Of a stretch of 64,000 nucleotides of DNA, positions 54,012-62,748 are shown in pieces. This DNA is from Microbacterium azadirachtae (GTDB lineage Bacteria; Actinomycetota; Actinomycetes; Actinomycetales; Microbacteriaceae), in NCBI RefSeq assembly GCF_000956545.1, contig NZ_JYIT01000075.1:33759-97758 (forward strand), read 5' to 3'. The position numbers and the translations under genes were made by a program. Positions within the stretch are counted from its first letter, which is position 1. Every line of letters starts with the position of its first letter. A model generated the notes under the pieces. It made no database searches. It was given only the letters and a program-made list of their open reading frames with translations, and had not been told where the DNA came from.

Positions 54012-54896
54012 AGCCGAGGCGCCTCCCGGGCGCGCGGTCCGGCGCACGACACGAGGTGACGGCAGCCCGGACAGAGCGAACGCGCGGCGCATCCCGGCCG
54101 CGTCTGCGAAGCCCGCGTGCTCGGCGATCTCCGCGAGGCCGAGCGGCGCATAGTCCGTGTCGCTCATGAGGTCACGCGCCAGCTCGACGCGCGCTCGGCG
54201 GAGCTCATCCGCCGGCGAGCTGCCCTCGGCGGCGAACATCCGCTGCAGCTGACGCACCGACAGATGCATGTCACGGGCAAGGCCCGTGACATCGAAGTCG
54301 CGCTCACCACGGCGGACGAGCATGAGCGAGCGGGCCCGATCGATGCCGGACGCCTTGCGTCCCTCGACGATCCCCCGCGGCGCCGCTTCCACGAGCACGC
54401 TGAACACCATCTCGGCGATCAGCCGCTCCACGAGGTAGTCGGTGTACACCGTCGGATCCGAATGCTGGGTCAGCAACGAGCTCAGGAACGCATGCAGGCC
54501 ACGGCCGAGCGTGCTCGGCGGAATCACCTCACTCGGCGCACGCACACCGGACTCGATCTCGGCCAGCGCGCCCCAGGGCACCCACACGCACATGACGCTC
54601 CCGGCTGCGACGGCGGTCACGGTGACAGTGCGGTGCGGGTGCAGAAAGCACAGCGTTGCCGCCGGCGCCTCCACCGTCACACCCTCGCCCCCGAGGACCC
54701 GGAGCGGGCCGGTCGCGATGAGGATCCCGGCGATGGCGTCGCTCTCGCCGGCCTGGGCCGCCCAATGCCACTCCGCCCCCTTCTCGAGTGCGTGCTGAGT
54801 GGCCAAGACGCCTCGGTAGCGTCGCGCCACGAGCGGATTCTGGCGCCCCGATCCGAGCTGGCGCATCACCGCGCCGACGTCGATTGCGATCCCCAT
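53997..54896 (-). CDS. AraC-family regulator 1
   Basis: A 299-residue regulator. The N-terminal part (about residues 20-150) is a cupin-like/sensor domain (ATLCFLHPHRTVTVTAVAAG). The C-terminal part has two helix-turn-helix blocks (DVTGLARDMHLSVRQLQRMF and LGLAEIAEHAGFADAAGMRR). The end AFALSGLPSPRVVRR differs from the classic GxSPxxYR and is shared by two other AraC proteins here. ATG 54896 has GGAGG 8 nt upstream; promoter at 54961-54989. It lies downstream of a Tat-secreted protein gene. Confidence 0.88.
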   Translation of the reverse strand: MGIAIDVGAVMRQLGSGRQNPLVARRYRGVLATQHALEKGAEWHWAAQAGESDAIAGILIATGPLRVLGGEGVTVEAPAATLCFLHPHRTVTVTAVAAGSVMCVWVPWGALAEIESGVRAPSEVIPPSTLGRGLHAFLSSLLTQHSDPTVYTDYLVERLIAEMVFSVLVEAAPRGIVEGRKASGIDRARSLMLVRRGERDFDVTGLARDMHLSVRQLQRMFAAEGSSPADELRRARVELARDLMSDTDYAPLGLAEIAEHAGFADAAGMRRAFALSGLPSPRVVRRTARPGGASALAMQ

Positions 54897-54960
54897 ATCG
54901 CGACCTCCCCGTAGGTCTCGCGGGTGCGACTCCCCAGTCGCAAGCGCCCGCGTGAGCGTC

Positions 54961-54989
54961 ATTGTACGCGCCAAAACACGTCATGCGAA
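54961..54989 (-). promoter_or_regulatory. Promoter of AraC-family gene 1
   Basis: On the minus strand TTCGCA (54984-54989) and TACAAT (54961-54966) are 17 bp apart; TACAAT is one base from TATAAT. It predicts a leader of about 60 nt. Confidence 0.55.
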
Positions 54990-55042
54990 CCATCGGTTTC
55001 GCGACACGCCGCACTGGGGGGGCAGGGGAACCTCGGGATCGG

Positions 55043-55633
55043 CTAAATGACCGGTCCGGAGTGGGCGTGCGCCGGAGTGCCCTTCACGTCGCCCGCGCAC
55101 GGCGGCAGCTTTCCCAGGGGCGCCGTCACCGAGCCGGTGCGCGCGACGCCGGCATCGGAGTAGGCGAACGAGAGCGTCGCCGTGCCGTTGGCGGAGTCGG
55201 TGAAGAGCCCCGCGTCGACGTAGAGGGCGACCTTCTTCTTCGGGGGCACCGTGTACGAGGATGTCAGCCGGCCGCCCGCCGAGAACTTCGCCTCCCTTGC
55301 CTGTCCGTTGACGAGGAAGCTCCCGAGCACGATCGTGAGGGGCGCCGCCGTCGTGTTCTCGAACGAGAACGTGCCGTGGTAGTACTTCGGGTTCCCGGGA
55401 TGCTTGCAGAACGACCCCGCCTGATACGACGGGACGAGCGGCGTCCGGCCCCCGGTCCCCGGCGTGCTCGCGCCGCCGCCCGGAACGCCGGTGGTGGAGG
55501 CGCTCGCCAGCGGCGCCGCCACGGCCATCGCGATCACCGGCAGGCTCCACGCCGCCCCGCGCACCACGGTGCGGCGGGAGAGACCACGCTGCTCCCCCGC
55601 CTGCGCAGTGCTGTTGTTGCTGTTCCCGGACAT
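55043..55633 (-). CDS. Tat-exported protein of unknown function 1
   Basis: A 196-residue protein. The N-terminus has a twin-arginine signal, GLSRRTVVRGAAWSLPVIAM, ending ASAS. The mature domain is about 160 residues, beta-rich, starting with a Gly/Thr-rich linker (GVPGGGASTPGTGG), with two cysteines (SFCKHPGN and LPPCAGD). The segment YYHGTFSFENTTAAPLTIVL suggests an Ig-like fold. The start has GGGGAGG upstream of ATG 55633. It lies between AraC regulators 1 and 2 on the same strand. A second protein with the same kind of signal is at 60846-61640. Confidence 0.7.
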   Translation of the reverse strand: MSGNSNNSTAQAGEQRGLSRRTVVRGAAWSLPVIAMAVAAPLASASTTGVPGGGASTPGTGGRTPLVPSYQAGSFCKHPGNPKYYHGTFSFENTTAAPLTIVLGSFLVNGQAREAKFSAGGRLTSSYTVPPKKKVALYVDAGLFTDSANGTATLSFAYSDAGVARTGSVTAPLGKLPPCAGDVKGTPAHAHSGPVI

Positions 55634-55786
55634 GCATGCCTCCCCGGACATCGGTCGCTGTCGCTCTCCGCGCCGGGCTCCCCCTGCCCGGCGCGCAAGA
55701 TCCCGACTCTGCCGAAGGACGGCGCGAAGGAGCCGTCAGGGTGTCGCGAAATTCACGAAGGAGGGCGCGATCGTGTCGCGCGCGGG

Positions 55787-56674
55787 TCAGATCGCGGTGC
55801 GCGCCTGCAGGCGCCGCGGCGTCGGCAGTCCCTGACTGAGGAACGCACGACGCATCCCGGCGACGTCACGGAAGCCGGCGCGCTCGGCGACCTCGTCCAG
55901 CCCCTCGGCGCCGGCGTCGATGAGCCGGCGCGCGTGGTCGACGCGCTGACCCCGCAGCTCCGCCAGGGGCGTGGTGCCCTCGCGGGCGAACAGACGCTGG
56001 AGCTGGCGGCGCGAGAGGTGCAGCGCCTGCGCGAGGGAGTCCACGCCGAACGCCGGATCCGTGCGCCGCGACCGCACGATCTCCCGGGCACGGTCGATCG
56101 CGCGCGCTCGGCGCTCCCCCGGGTCGACATCGGCGAGCACTCCGCGGATGGCGCCCACGATCAGCCTCTCGGCGAGCGGGCCCTCGTCGACGCCGGATGC
56201 GTCCGCGAGCATGCCCAGCAGGAACGCGTGCAGACTCCGGGCGATCGCGCCGTCGGGCAGCACCTGCCCCGAGCCGGCGGCGGCGCCGGCGGCTTCGGCC
56301 ACGGCGTCGTGACGCACCCACGCACAGGTGACGGATCCGGGCCGTGCCGCGATCATCTCGACGGCCTGATCCGGATGCAGCAGGCAGACGGATCCGGCGG
56401 GGACGACCATCCCCCGGTCCTCCCCGACGCGCACGCGCAGCGGTACGTCGGCGAAGCACAGCACGAGCAGCTCGTCGCCGCGCCGCTCCTGCGCCTCCCA
56501 GCGCCACGGCCGCGCGGGATCCACGCGATGCCGGCTGATCAGCGCGCCGGCGCAGCGGAGCAGTGCGAGCGGGTGCTCTTGCTCCGTCCCCAGCCGCCCC
56601 AGAGCAGCACGGGAATCGATACTCTTCCCCATCCCAGACATCCCCATGTCCACCCGGGAGTGCGATTTCCCCAT
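55787..56674 (-). CDS. AraC-family regulator 2
   Basis: A 295-residue regulator with the same arrangement as regulator 1: sensor part (VVPAGSVCLLHPDQAVEMIA) and C-terminal helix-turn-helix blocks (GVDSLAQALHLSRRQLQRLF and LDEVAERAGFRDVAGMRRAF), ending SQGLPTPRRLQ. The start is uncertain: ATG 56674 (GGAG 4-5 nt upstream) and several in-frame ATGs within 45 bp. A CCAGAATACTGG dyad lies upstream (56698-56709). It precedes the Tat-exported protein gene. Confidence 0.85.
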   Translation of the reverse strand: MGKSHSRVDMGMSGMGKSIDSRAALGRLGTEQEHPLALLRCAGALISRHRVDPARPWRWEAQERRGDELLVLCFADVPLRVRVGEDRGMVVPAGSVCLLHPDQAVEMIAARPGSVTCAWVRHDAVAEAAGAAAGSGQVLPDGAIARSLHAFLLGMLADASGVDEGPLAERLIVGAIRGVLADVDPGERRARAIDRAREIVRSRRTDPAFGVDSLAQALHLSRRQLQRLFAREGTTPLAELRGQRVDHARRLIDAGAEGLDEVAERAGFRDVAGMRRAFLSQGLPTPRRLQARTAI

Positions 56675-56697
56675 CGCTCCGACTCGTCCGGGCGGAT

Positions 56698-56709
56698 CCA
56701 GAATACTGG
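56698..56709 (-). promoter_or_regulatory. CCAGAATACTGG dyad upstream of AraC gene 2
   Basis: The + strand reads CCAGAATACTGG, a 4-bp arm dyad. ATACTGG also occurs in the divergent region of AraC gene 3 (61818-61824) and at 11586-11592 before the exported-protein operon. It could be a binding site or part of -10 elements (CCAGTAT). Confidence 0.3.
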
Positions 56710-56753
56710 TATCACGGACGCCGTCTCCCGGCGTTCGTTCAGCACCGCGTGCG

Positions 56754-57788
56754 TCAGCGCGCGGGCGGCCGCTCCCCGTGCAGGCTCTCGTAGACGTCGT
56801 CGACGAACTCCGCGATCGCCGAGGCGCCCGTCACCGGACCGCCGGCGAGCATTCCGTCGGCGCCGAGGAGCACGGCGGTCGGCGTGAACCAGTGGTCCGC
56901 GAGCGATGGCCCGACATAGCGCAGCGGATCGTGCACGGTCTGCGGTTCCTCGGCTGAGGCGAGGCGGCTGTCCTCGGGCGCGCTCTGCAGCAGGAAGCGC
57001 ACCGACACCTCGGGCAGCAGCGCCCGGTACGCGTCGATCCTCTCGATCACGGGCGTGCAGGATCCGCAGGTCTCCGAGACGGCGAGCAGCAGCACGGGCT
57101 TCGTCTCGGCGAGCTGACGCAGCGTCACGGTGCTCCCGTCCGCGAGCGTCACCGGAACCGCGGGAATCCGGGCGCGCAGGTAGTCCTCGAGCTCTGCGTC
57201 ATCGGCCGGACCCGCACCGGATCCGCCCGCGACGTGCGCTGCGGGTGCGGACTCCCCCGCCTTCTCCTGCACCAGGACGAAGGTGACGGCGACCGCCGCG
57301 AGCGCGAGCGTCCACGGCCAGAACGCGATCGCGAGCACGACCGTACCCCCGAACAGAGGAAGGGCGCCGATCGTGAGTGCGGAGATCACGGCCAGCAGCG
57401 TCAGCCAGCCGTTGCGCACGAGCGTGCGGCCGGTGATCGGCTGCCGTTCGCCGAAGCAGGCGCACGAGGCGTCGGGCGTCTTCCGCCGCGCGCGCCACAC
57501 CATGACCAAATAGGCGGCGAACAGCAGCACCGCGACGACGGCCGCGGCGACGCCCAGCAGACCCCCGAGCAGCAACAGGGCGGCCGCGAGCACGAGCTCG
57601 GCGACGGGGTGCAGCCGGATCAGCCAGTCCTTGCGCAGTGCGGCGGGAAGCCCCAGCGCCTCCCACCCCTCGGCGTCGTCGGGCGTGCGCAGTTTCGCGA
57701 CCCCGCTCACGACCAGCACGCCCACCAGGATGAGCGTGGATGTCAGCGCCGCCGCCGGCAGCAGAAACTCGATCAGAGCAGTCCCCAT
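56754..57788 (-). CDS. MauE-like membrane protein fused to a thioredoxin-like domain
   Basis: A 344-residue protein. The first ~170 residues form about five transmembrane helices of the MauE/DoxX type (LILVGVLVVSGVAKLRTPDD, with DASCACFGERQPITGR, a conserved Cys pair). The C-terminal ~140 residues resemble a thioredoxin-like domain with the CxxC site SETCGSCTPVIE and the cis-Pro-like FTPTAVLLGADG. MauE handles electron or disulphide transfer in methylamine dehydrogenase assembly; the fusion suggests a membrane disulphide reductase or oxidase for exported proteins. It lies next to the Tat-exported gene cluster with Cys pairs. Confidence 0.85.
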   Translation of the reverse strand: MGTALIEFLLPAAALTSTLILVGVLVVSGVAKLRTPDDAEGWEALGLPAALRKDWLIRLHPVAELVLAAALLLLGGLLGVAAAVVAVLLFAAYLVMVWRARRKTPDASCACFGERQPITGRTLVRNGWLTLLAVISALTIGALPLFGGTVVLAIAFWPWTLALAAVAVTFVLVQEKAGESAPAAHVAGGSGAGPADDAELEDYLRARIPAVPVTLADGSTVTLRQLAETKPVLLLAVSETCGSCTPVIERIDAYRALLPEVSVRFLLQSAPEDSRLASAEEPQTVHDPLRYVGPSLADHWFTPTAVLLGADGMLAGGPVTGASAIAEFVDDVYESLHGERPPAR

Positions 57789-57827
57789 CCGGCCAGTATC
57801 CCAGGAGCGGGAGCGGCCGGGGTCCGG

Positions 57828-58784
57828 TCAGAGCTTGCGCAGGAGCACCGATTCGACCGCGTGCGAGGCGCCCTTGTTCAGCACCAGCGTCGCCCGGTGC
57901 CTGGTCGGCATCACGTTCTCGATGAGGTTGGGCATGTTGATCTCGTTCCAGTAGCCCATCGCCGTGGTGACCGCCTCCTCGTCGGTGAGGTGCGCGAACA
58001 CGTTGAAGTAGGACGACGGATTGGTGAACGCGCCCTGCCGGAGCGCGAGGAACCGGTCCACGTACCACTGCGCGATGTGGTCGAGTTCCGCGTCGACGTA
58101 GATCGAGAAGTCGAAGAGGTCGCTCACCGCCACATCGTTGGGCGCCGGCGGCGGCTGCAGCACGTTCAGCCCCTCCACGATCACGACGTCGGGGCGGCGC
58201 ACGACCACATGGGCGTCGGGCACGATATCGTAGCGGATGTGCGAGTAGAACGGCGCACGCACCTCGTCCGCACCGCTCTTGACCTTCGTGAGGAACTCGA
58301 TCAGGGCCCGCCGGTCATAGGACTCCGGGAAGCCCTTGCGATCCATGATGCCGCGGCGCTCGAGCTCGGCGTTCGGGTAGAGGAACCCGTCGGTCGTGAC
58401 GAGCTCGACACGGGGGGTGCCGGGCCAGCGGCTCATCAGTTCCCGCAGCAGGCGCGCGATCGTCGACTTTCCGACCGCGACGGATCCGGCCACGCCCACG
58501 ACGAACGGGGTCGTGTCGTCGGCCTCGCCGAGGAACTGGTTCGTGGCCTCGCCGAGGCGCTTGGTCGACGTCGCGTACAGGCTCAGCAGCCGGCTCAGCG
58601 GCAGGTAGACCTCTTTGACCTCGGTGAGGTCGAGGCGGTCGCCGATGCCGCGGATCTCCACGACCTCGGTCTCGCTGAGCGGCTGGTCGAGATCGGCGGC
58701 GAGGCGCGCCCAGTCGGCGCGGTCGATGCGGCGATACGGAGACAGCGACGGCAGCGTCTGCGGCGCGAGGGGATCGGAGCTCAC
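57828..58784 (-). CDS. coaA: Pantothenate kinase, type I
   Basis: A 318-residue enzyme that phosphorylates pantothenate to start CoA synthesis. Motifs: [17 protein letters not shown] (P-loop), [34 protein letters not shown] and [18 protein letters not shown] chose GTG 58784 with GGAG 3 nt upstream and TACGAT at 58792-58797, 7 nt before it (leaderless-like); an ATG at 58793 would add three residues. Confidence 0.95.
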   Translation of the reverse strand: MSSDPLAPQTLPSLSPYRRIDRADWARLAADLDQPLSETEVVEIRGIGDRLDLTEVKEVYLPLSRLLSLYATSTKRLGEATNQFLGEADDTTPFVVGVAGSVAVGKSTIARLLRELMSRWPGTPRVELVTTDGFLYPNAELERRGIMDRKGFPESYDRRALIEFLTKVKSGADEVRAPFYSHIRYDIVPDAHVVVRRPDVVIVEGLNVLQPPPAPNDVAVSDLFDFSIYVDAELDHIAQWYVDRFLALRQGAFTNPSSYFNVFAHLTDEEAVTTAMGYWNEINMPNLIENVMPTRHRATLVLNKGASHAVESVLLRKL

Positions 58785-58846
58785 GCGCTCCATCGTATCG
58801 GCGCGCCGACCGCCGTCCGGTGCCGCTGCCGTGCCGGACGCCCCTT

Positions 58847-58900
58847 CGCTGGTCGCCGTTTGCGGTTCTCCCGCGCTCGAAGCCGCAACGGCGACCAGCG
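58847..58900. repeat. Imperfect inverted repeat
   Basis: CGCTGGTCGCCGTTTGCGGTT (given as CGCTGGTCGCCG plus TTTGCGG; 58847-58867) pairs with the arm 58880-58900 with one extra base and one mismatch, around a 12-nt loop. It lies between the divergent coaA and ppx-like genes. Confidence 0.75.
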
Positions 58901-58953
58901 AGCGGAGATGAGACGCTCGCGTGCACGTCACCTCCGCCGAGTAGTCTTCCCCC

Positions 58954-59895
58954 GTGCGTCTCGGAGTGCTCGACATCGGATCCAACACCGTCCATCTGCT
59001 CGCGGCCGACGTGCATCCCGGCGGACGACCGCTCGCGACCACGAGCGACCGCACGGTGCTGCGGCTAATGCGGTTCCTCACCCCGTCCGGCGCCATCAGC
59101 GAGGAGGGGGTGCAGGCGCTGCTCTCGGCCGTCGCCCAGGCGCGCGCCCTCGCCGAGCACGAGAAGGTCGACGCCCTCCTCGCCACGGCGACCAGCGCGG
59201 TGCGCGAGGCGGCGAACGGCGCCGACGTGATCGCCCGGGTCGAGGCCGCGCTGGGCCAGCCCCTGCAGGTGCTCGACGGAGAGACCGAGGCCCGGCTCAC
59301 GTTCCTCGCCGTCCGGCGCTGGTTCGGCTGGGCGGCCGGGCAGATCCTGCTGTTCGACATCGGCGGCGGATCGCTGGAGGTGGCGGCGGGCTCGGAGGAG
59401 CTTCCCGACGTCGCCGCCTCGGTGCCGCTGGGAGCCGGCCGCTCGACGGTGATGTTCCTGCCCGACGACCCGCCCGGCGAGGAAGCGGTCGAGAGGCTGC
59501 GTGCACACGCCGCCGACGTGCTCGCACCGGTCGCGGAACGGCTCTCCGCGCTCCCCCGCCCCGATCACGTGGTCGGCTCCTCCAAGGCGATCCGCTCGCT
59601 CGCCCGTCTCGTGGGCTACCCGGCGCCGGGCTGGTCGGGATCCGAGCGGATGCTGCTGCCCCGTGCGTCACTCGGATCCTGGATCCCCCGGCTCGCCCGC
59701 CTGCCCGCGTCGGCGCGGCAGGAGCTGCCCGGGATCACGCCCGACCGCACGTTCCAGATCGTGGCGGCCGCGGTGGTGCTGCACGCCGCGATGACGGCGA
59801 TGAAGGTGGACGAGCTCGAGGTGTCGCCGTGGGCTCTGCGCGAAGGCGTGCTCCTGCGCTACATCGAGGACCGGGCGCACGACGACGACCGCTGA
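58954..59895 (+). CDS. Ppx/GppA-family phosphatase
   Basis: A 313-residue ASKHA-fold protein: [53 protein letters not shown] and [15 protein letters not shown]. These match Ppx/GppA exopolyphosphatases, which split polyphosphate or pppGpp; the short length is that of the actinobacterial Ppx2-like type. GTG 58954 is 6 nt after TAGTCT (58942-58947): leaderless. Its C-terminus ends close to the LMW-PTP gene, possibly cotranscribed. Confidence 0.9.
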   Translation: MRLGVLDIGSNTVHLLAADVHPGGRPLATTSDRTVLRLMRFLTPSGAISEEGVQALLSAVAQARALAEHEKVDALLATATSAVREAANGADVIARVEAALGQPLQVLDGETEARLTFLAVRRWFGWAAGQILLFDIGGGSLEVAAGSEELPDVAASVPLGAGRSTVMFLPDDPPGEEAVERLRAHAADVLAPVAERLSALPRPDHVVGSSKAIRSLARLVGYPAPGWSGSERMLLPRASLGSWIPRLARLPASARQELPGITPDRTFQIVAAAVVLHAAMTAMKVDELEVSPWALREGVLLRYIEDRAHDDDR

Positions 59896-59936
59896 GACAG
59901 CGGCTCTCCCGCGCCCGCATCCCCTACCCTGGTGTC

Positions 59937-60782
59937 ATGAACGACGCGAGGGATCTGGGGTCACCGCGCGGCGAGTCGCCGATGCCGCTCACCCGACGAG
60001 AGCTGCGACAGCGCCGCGAGGCCGCGGCCGTCGCCGAGGCGTCAGGGGCGCATCTCGACGAGCGGCAGGAGCCGGATGCGGCGGCGGCACCGCAGGACGC
60101 ACCCCGCCCCTCGGACCCGCAGACGCCGGACCGGCCTCCCGGCGGTGCCTCCTTCGGCTCCCTCGCCGGCATGTTCGCCGACACCGTGCGGGCCGTCTCG
60201 GCCCAGCCCACGGTGCTGACGGTGTGCACGGGCAACATCTGCCGTTCGCCGCTCGCCGAGTCGCTGCTCCGCGCGCACCTCGCCGACCTCGACGTCCGCG
60301 TGCACAGCGCCGGCACCCACGCGCTCGTCGGCCATGCGATGACCGAGCCCGCGCAGCAGCTCGCCCGCGACCGCGGCGTGGATCCTGCCGTCGCCGACGC
60401 CCACCGGGCCCGGCTCCTCACCGAGCCGCTGCTCGACGACGCCGACCTCGTCCTCACCATGACCACGGAGCAGCGCGACTACGCCGTGCAGCTGCTGCCG
60501 CGCCGGCTGCACCGCGTCTTTCCCGTGCGGGAGTTCGCGCGACTCGCGCAGGATCTCGACGACACGCAGCTGCGTGTCATCGCCGACGCGGCGGGCGACG
60601 ACCCCCGCGAGCGCCTGGTGGCGGTCGTCGAGGCCGTCGCCGGCCGTCGAGGCGGATCGGCACCGAAGGGCGAGGACGTGATCGACCCCTACCGGCGCTC
60701 GACGGCGGTCTACGAGGAGTCCGCCGCGCAGCTCACCCCGGCACTCGTCGAGGTCGAGCGCGTGATCCGCGCGGCCCTCTGA
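59937..60782 (+). CDS. Low-molecular-weight protein tyrosine phosphatase with N-terminal extension
   Basis: A 281-residue protein whose domain (from about residue 92) has the LMW-PTP loop VCTGNICRSP (Cys97) and the late DPY block with the general-acid Asp (VIDPYRRS). About 90 residues precede the domain: basic LTRRELRQRREA and a Pro/Asp-rich region, unusual for this family. It is probably the partner of the BY-kinase at the right window edge, controlling polysaccharide export. ATG 59937 is 6 nt after TACCCT (59925-59930): leaderless. Confidence 0.92.
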   Translation: MNDARDLGSPRGESPMPLTRRELRQRREAAAVAEASGAHLDERQEPDAAAAPQDAPRPSDPQTPDRPPGGASFGSLAGMFADTVRAVSAQPTVLTVCTGNICRSPLAESLLRAHLADLDVRVHSAGTHALVGHAMTEPAQQLARDRGVDPAVADAHRARLLTEPLLDDADLVLTMTTEQRDYAVQLLPRRLHRVFPVREFARLAQDLDDTQLRVIADAAGDDPRERLVAVVEAVAGRRGGSAPKGEDVIDPYRRSTAVYEESAAQLTPALVEVERVIRAAL

Positions 60783-60845
60783 CACCGCAGGCGGAATCGG
60801 CCTGCCGCCCGTTCTCGCGGACGTGCAGGCCGACCCCCTGAACGG

Positions 60846-61640
60846 CTACGGCATGCAGATGCCCGACACGTCGAACGTGAACGGCCCGACCCAGATGTTC
60901 TGCGGCGGTCGGTCGTTCGCCGCGCGCCCCGAGTTGTTCACGATGAAGTCGAGCGAGAACGCGCTGACCGATGCCGCGGTGACGTTGACGTTGCCCGCGC
61001 TGCTGGCGGCATCGACCTCGACGTTCGGCGCGCTGGTCGACAGGCGCCAGCGGTTGGACGGGATCCCGCTCCCCTGCAGCCACGTGGGATTGTAGCTGCC
61101 CGTGCCGGCCGACACCGAGACACGCTCGGCGCCGCCGTTGCCGTCGAGCGCCATGAACCCGTCGATGTCCTTGATCGTGTAGGCCAGGTTCTGCACGGTC
61201 GTGGCGGCGCCGCCCAGCGCGAACGTGAAGGTCACCGTCTCGCCGCCGCCGTTGTTGACGAGACCGAGGGTGTCGAGGGCCAGGTGCACGCTCGGCTTCG
61301 CCTCGCCGCCGTGCATGTCGACGTCCTGAACGAGGTTGTTCGCCGTGTTGATGGCCATCTGCGCGACACCCGTGTGCACGGCGCTGAGCGTCAGGGTGAG
61401 ATCCTTCCCATCGCCGAAGGGATCGGTCCAGGTGAACTGCGACGCCGTGGCCCCGGCGCGCACATAGGCCGCCGTCTCCGTGCTGAGGTGCTTCGTGCAC
61501 GCCGCCGACGCGGCGGACATCGGCGTCGCCGCCACTGCCGCCAGGACGGGAACCGACCACGCCGCGCTCTTGACGACCGTTCGTCGCGTCAGCTCTCTCG
61601 ACCGGCCGCGCTCGACGTCGAGTTCTTCCATTCTGTCCAT
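60846..61640 (-). CDS. Tat-exported protein of unknown function 2
   Basis: A 264-residue protein with a twin-arginine signal RELTRRTVVKSAAWSVPVLA then ATPMSAASA. The mature part is beta-rich with Cys at SAACTKHL and at the end DVSGICMP. Blocks: LVNNGGGETVTFTFALGGAA and LSTSAPNVEVDAASSAG. The signal matches that of the 55043-55633 protein (RRTVVRGAAWSLPV), but the mature parts are unrelated. GGAG lies about 6 nt upstream of the ATG at 61640. It is divergent to AraC-family gene 3. Confidence 0.72.
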   Translation of the reverse strand: MDRMEELDVERGRSRELTRRTVVKSAAWSVPVLAAVAATPMSAASAACTKHLSTETAAYVRAGATASQFTWTDPFGDGKDLTLTLSAVHTGVAQMAINTANNLVQDVDMHGGEAKPSVHLALDTLGLVNNGGGETVTFTFALGGAATTVQNLAYTIKDIDGFMALDGNGGAERVSVSAGTGSYNPTWLQGSGIPSNRWRLSTSAPNVEVDAASSAGNVNVTAASVSAFSLDFIVNNSGRAANDRPPQNIWVGPFTFDVSGICMP

Positions 61641-61880
61641 CCTCTTCTCCCCGATCTGCGGCGGCCGGGGTGCCACCGCCTCTGGACAGAAAGGAGTGGC
61701 CCGCCCTCGAAAAGTGACGGCGCGACGCAAGGTTCTTCGCCCCTTGGCCGGTGCCTGCCGATGCCGGCCCTCCCCGACACCCGCGGCTCGGTTTCGTCGC
61801 CGCTGTCAAGACCCGTCATACTGGTCTGCAGGGGGCGGTACTATGTCGGCTGTCCACGTCCGAAAGGACCTCCCACCCCC
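61641..61880. promoter_or_regulatory. Divergent intergenic region of exported protein 2 and AraC 3
   Basis: No coding frame stands out. It includes CATACTGG (61817-61824), GGTACTATG (61848-61856, possibly a -10 TACTAT) and TGACGGCGCGACG (61716-61728), which resembles GGACGGCGCGAAG at 55717-55729 upstream of the other Tat-exported gene. Confidence 0.35.
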
Positions 61881-62720
61881 GTGTCATCCCTTTCGACCAC
61901 GCGCTTGCTGGAGACTCACCTCGGTCTCAGCTCGCACCATTCCGGCCTCGTCAGCGCGCGCGCGTTCCGCTCGATCCTGGTCACGGTGCACCGGCCGCAA
62001 CAGCAGCACTGGACCTGGCGCGAAGTGGCCGACGAGCCCCACGCCGCCGTGCTGTTCGCTACCGGTGAAGGCGCGGACGGTACCCCGCTCCCGGTCGCGC
62101 GGTTCGTGCCGCCTCACGCCGTCGAGAGCATCGAATGGAGCCGCTCCAGCGAGGTGATCGCCGTGTGGGTCCCGCTCGAGACCCTCCGGGAGCTCATCCA
62201 CGACGCCCCGCTGCGCCCGCTGACGCTGCATCCCACTCCGATGGTGCAGGCGTTCCGCGCCTTCACGCTCGCGATCGCGCGCAACACCGAGGACTCGACG
62301 TCCATCTCGCGGTACGCGATCGAGCGCCTGCTCGCGGAGATGGTCTTCGGCGCCCTGCTCGAGGTGTTCGCCGGGGATCTCCCCGAGCGCGGGCAGGCGC
62401 CGTTGGCGGAGCGCGCGCGTTCCACGATGTTGCTGCACCGGGAAGATCCGCAGTTCACGATCGCCGAGCTCGCCAGCGAGCTGCATGTGTCGCTCCGCCA
62501 CCTGCAGCGGGCCTTCGCGAAGCTGGGCACCACGCCGGGAGATGCGCTGCGGCGCCTGCGGGTCGAGCTCGCCGAGTCGCTGCTGCGCAACCCCGACTAC
62601 GAGGTGCTCACGATCGAGGAGATCGCCGCCCACTCCGGGTTCACGAGCGGCCTGCAGCTGCGCCGCGCGCTGCGGGCCGAGGGCCTGCCGTCGCCGACGA
62701 GGATCCGGCCCTCCCGCTGA
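61881..62720 (+). CDS. AraC-family regulator 3
   Basis: A 279-residue regulator with the same plan as regulators 1 and 2: sensor part (VIAVWVPLETLRELI) and helix-turn-helix blocks (TIAELASELHVSLRHLQRAF and LTIEEIAAHSGFTSGLQLRR), ending ALRAEGLPSPTRIR. The shared GLPSP end suggests a common origin. GTG 61881 has AAAGGA about 13 nt upstream; exact start is uncertain. It is divergent to the second Tat-exported protein gene, the usual arrangement of a regulator and its target. Confidence 0.84.
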   Translation: MSSLSTTRLLETHLGLSSHHSGLVSARAFRSILVTVHRPQQQHWTWREVADEPHAAVLFATGEGADGTPLPVARFVPPHAVESIEWSRSSEVIAVWVPLETLRELIHDAPLRPLTLHPTPMVQAFRAFTLAIARNTEDSTSISRYAIERLLAEMVFGALLEVFAGDLPERGQAPLAERARSTMLLHREDPQFTIAELASELHVSLRHLQRAFAKLGTTPGDALRRLRVELAESLLRNPDYEVLTIEEIAAHSGFTSGLQLRRALRAEGLPSPTRIRPSR

Positions 62721-62748
62721 CGGGTGCGGCCCGGGGGCATCCCGCCGG

